The position numbers and the translations under genes were made by a program. A stretch of 64,000 bases of DNA from Luteimonas sp. (lineage in GTDB: Bacteria; Pseudomonadota; Gammaproteobacteria; Xanthomonadales; Xanthomonadaceae): NCBI GenBank assembly GCA_024707405.1, contig JANPZU010000002.1, positions 220,525 to 284,524 of the forward strand, written 5' to 3'. Shown here piece after piece: positions 62,081 through 64,000 of the stretch; positions within the stretch are counted from its first letter, which is position 1; each line of letters starts with the position of its first letter. The notes below the pieces were generated by a model. That model worked only from the letters and a program-made list of their open reading frames with translations, was not told where the DNA came from and made no database searches.

Positions 62081-64000
62081 ATGTCTGAGATATTGCTTGT
62101 ACGTCGTGCCGCCATCCTCGGCGCCGGCGTGATGGGGGCGCAGATTGCCGCGCACCTGACCAACGCCGGTGTCGATACGGTGCTCTTCGACCTCCCGGCA
62201 AAGGAAGGCCCCGCCGACGGCATCGTGCTCAAGGCCATCGGCAACCTGGGCAAGCTCAGCCCTGCCCCGCTGGCCAGCAAGTCGTTGGCCGAAGCCATCA
62301 CCCCGGCCAACTACGACACGGGGCTGGAGCAACTGAAAGGCTGCGACCTGATCATCGAGGCCATCGCCGAACGGATGGACTGGAAGCAGGATCTCTACAA
62401 GAAGATCGCCCCGTTCGTGGCCGACCACGCTGTCCTCGCCAGCAATACATCCGGCTTGGGAATCAACAAGTTATCGGATGTTCTTCCCGAACAACTTCGC
62501 CACCGTTTCTGCGGCGTGCACTTCTTCAACCCGCCGCGCTACATGCATCTTGCCGAGCTGATCCCGGCCAAGACGACCGACAAGGCGGTTCTGGAAGGCC
62601 TCGAAGCCTTCCTCACCTCCACCCTCGGCAAGGGCGTCGTGTACGCCAAGGACACGCCGAACTTCATCGGCAACCGCATCGGCGTGTTCTCGATCCTCGC
62701 CACCGCCCACCACACCGGCGAGTTCAAGCTGGGCTTCGACGAGGTGGACGCGGTCACCGGCCCGCTGATCGGCCGTCCGAAGTCGGCGACCTACCGCACC
62801 TCGGACGTGGTGGGCCTGGACACGATGGCCCATGTCATCAAGACCATGGCCGACACCCTGCCCGACGATCCGTGGCACCAATACTTCAAGTCGCCCAAGT
62901 GGCTGGAGGCGCTGATCAGCAAGGGCGCGTTGGGCCAGAAGACCGGCGCGGGCATCTTCCGCAAGGTCGGCAAGGACATCGTCGTCCTCGATCTCGAGAA
63001 GCAGGACTACCGCGCGGCTGACCGTACTGCGGCGCCGGAAGTGGTCGAGATCCTCAAGACGAAGAACCCCGCCGAGAAGTTCCAGAAGCTGCGCGAGAGC
63101 CAGCATCCGCAGGCGCAATTCCTGTGGGCGGTGTTCCGCGACCTGTTCCACTACAGCGCCTACCACCTGTCCGACATTGCCGAAACCGCGCGCGACGTGG
63201 ATCTCGCCATCCGCTGGGGTTACGGCTGGTCGCTGGGCCCGTTCGAGACCTGGCAGGCCGCCGGTTGGAAGCAGGTGGCGCAGTGGATCGCCGAGGACAT
63301 CACCAACGGCAAGGCGATGAGCAGCGCGCCCCTGCCCGACTGGGTGTTCGACGGCCGCGAGGGCGTGCACGCCGCCGAAGGTAGCTACAGTCCGGCGAAG
63401 GACGCCAAGCTGCCACGCTCGTCGCTGGCCGTGTACAAGCGCCAGCGTTTCCCCGATCCGCTGCTGGGCGAGTCGTTTGCGCAGGGCGAGACCGTGTTCG
63501 AGAACGACGGCGTCCGCCTGTGGACGGATGGCGACGACATCGGCGTGGTCGGCTTCAAGACCAAGATGCACACCGTCTCCGACGCAGTGCTCGACGGCCT
63601 GCAGGAAGCCATCGGCATCGCCGAAAAGAAGTTCGCCGGCTTGGTGATCTGGCAGCCGAAGGAACCCTTCTCCGCCGGTGCCGACCTCGCCGGTGCGTTG
63701 GGCGCGTTGCAGGCCGGCAAGATCGCCGAGTTCGAGGCGATGGTCGCCAACTTCCAGGCCACCAGCCAGCGCATCAAGTATTCGCTGGTGCCAGTGGTGG
63801 CGGCGGTGCGCGGACTGGCGCTGGGTGGCGGCTGCGAATTCCAGATGCATAGCGCGCGCACGGTCGCGCATCTCGAGAGCTATATCGGTCTGGTCGAGGC
63901 CGGCGTCGGCCTGCTGCCGGCCGGTGGCGGCCTGAAGGAAATCGCCGTGCGCGCCTCGCAGGCCGCGGGCCCGGGTGGCGATGTGTTCGCCGAACTGAAG
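62081..64000 (+). CDS. 3-Hydroxyacyl-CoA dehydrogenase/enoyl-CoA hydratase fusion (3' end outside window)
   Basis: A beta-oxidation multienzyme with the dehydrogenase first and hydratase last (FadN-like order, not FadB order). 640 codons are in the window. N-terminal Rossmann motif ILGAGVMGAQIAAHL (about 12-26), the HFFNPPRYMHLAELI segment with catalytic His, NFIGNRIGVF; second dehydrogenase-type C-domain (DLFHYSAYHLSDIAETARDV). The crotonase part begins about residue 480, with PFSAGADLAG and GLALGGGCEFQMH forming the oxyanion hole. Co-transcribed with psrA. Confidence 0.92.
   Translation, partial: MSEILLVRRAAILGAGVMGAQIAAHLTNAGVDTVLFDLPAKEGPADGIVLKAIGNLGKLSPAPLASKSLAEAITPANYDTGLEQLKGCDLIIEAIAERMDWKQDLYKKIAPFVADHAVLASNTSGLGINKLSDVLPEQLRHRFCGVHFFNPPRYMHLAELIPAKTTDKAVLEGLEAFLTSTLGKGVVYAKDTPNFIGNRIGVFSILATAHHTGEFKLGFDEVDAVTGPLIGRPKSATYRTSDVVGLDTMAHVIKTMADTLPDDPWHQYFKSPKWLEALISKGALGQKTGAGIFRKVGKDIVVLDLEKQDYRAADRTAAPEVVEILKTKNPAEKFQKLRESQHPQAQFLWAVFRDLFHYSAYHLSDIAETARDVDLAIRWGYGWSLGPFETWQAAGWKQVAQWIAEDITNGKAMSSAPLPDWVFDGREGVHAAEGSYSPAKDAKLPRSSLAVYKRQRFPDPLLGESFAQGETVFENDGVRLWTDGDDIGVVGFKTKMHTVSDAVLDGLQEAIGIAEKKFAGLVIWQPKEPFSAGADLAGALGALQAGKIAEFEAMVANFQATSQRIKYSLVPVVAAVRGLALGGGCEFQMHSARTVAHLESYIGLVEAGVGLLPAGGGLKEIAVRASQAAGPGGDVFAELK

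Overview
This window looks like a chromosomal segment of a high-GC gammaproteobacterium of the Xanthomonadaceae/Lysobacteraceae. The evidence is the codon use, the gene orders and the protein types: an N-end-rule block clpS-clpA/infA-aat, ftsK-lolA-rarA, guaB-guaA-tadA, a ppsR/ppsA divergent pair, ndk-rlmN-pilF-rodZ-yfgM-bamB-der, and a PsrA-type regulator beside a beta-oxidation gene. Genus and species cannot be fixed from the sequence alone.

Layout. 1-15,156 is core: mnmA (cut by the window edge) coupled to a NUDIX gene, an unknown exported protein, clpS and clpA, then infA and aat on the opposite strand, an acyltransferase-like protein, a metallophosphoesterase, trxB, ald, ftsK, lolA, an unknown exported protein and rarA. 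15,177-36,269 is a lower-GC accessory block. I interpret it as one approximately 21.1-kb TniA/TniB/TniQ (Tn402/Tn7-related) transposon. Its ends both start TGTCGGTGA and carry copies of a CTTAACC(A/G)TG repeat. The transposition genes lie at the left end: tniQ, a frameshifted tniB and tniA. The cargo is a degenerate tyrosine-recombinase-like protein, a TacA/TacT toxin-antitoxin pair, a GHKL ATPase carrying a PD-(D/E)XK-like nuclease motif (a candidate defence gene), and a small enzyme cluster (SDR, alpha/beta hydrolase, membrane protein plus isochorismatase-like hydrolase). A divergent two-component system has a broken sensor and an intact regulator. An IS1182-type and two IS3-type insertion sequences then disturb a decayed gene. 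36,270-36,885 holds debris, a 16-bp palindrome and a tRNA-Ala/tRNA-Glu pair behind a good promoter.

37,371-64,000 is core again: an amino-acid permease coupled to a lipoprotein methyltransferase, a DUF1249 protein, ppsR and ppsA, orn, a DUF2721 protein, tadA-guaA-guaB, folD, a DUF1244 protein, a membrane-anchored hydrolase and a DUF2272 protein. The molybdopterin genes moeB-moeA-mobA follow, then der-bamB-yfgM, rodZ-pilF-rlmN-ndk, and finally psrA with a fused 3-hydroxyacyl-CoA dehydrogenase/enoyl-CoA hydratase cut by the right edge.

Genes that work together: Aat tags proteins with Leu/Phe, ClpS recognises the tag and ClpA unfolds the substrate for ClpP. PpsR switches PEP synthase on and off. 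GuaB then GuaA make GMP. MoeB, MoeA and MobA act in molybdenum cofactor synthesis. PsrA probably represses itself and the fad gene through a CAAAC-N4-GTTTC operator. The accessory block is the region most worth a second look.
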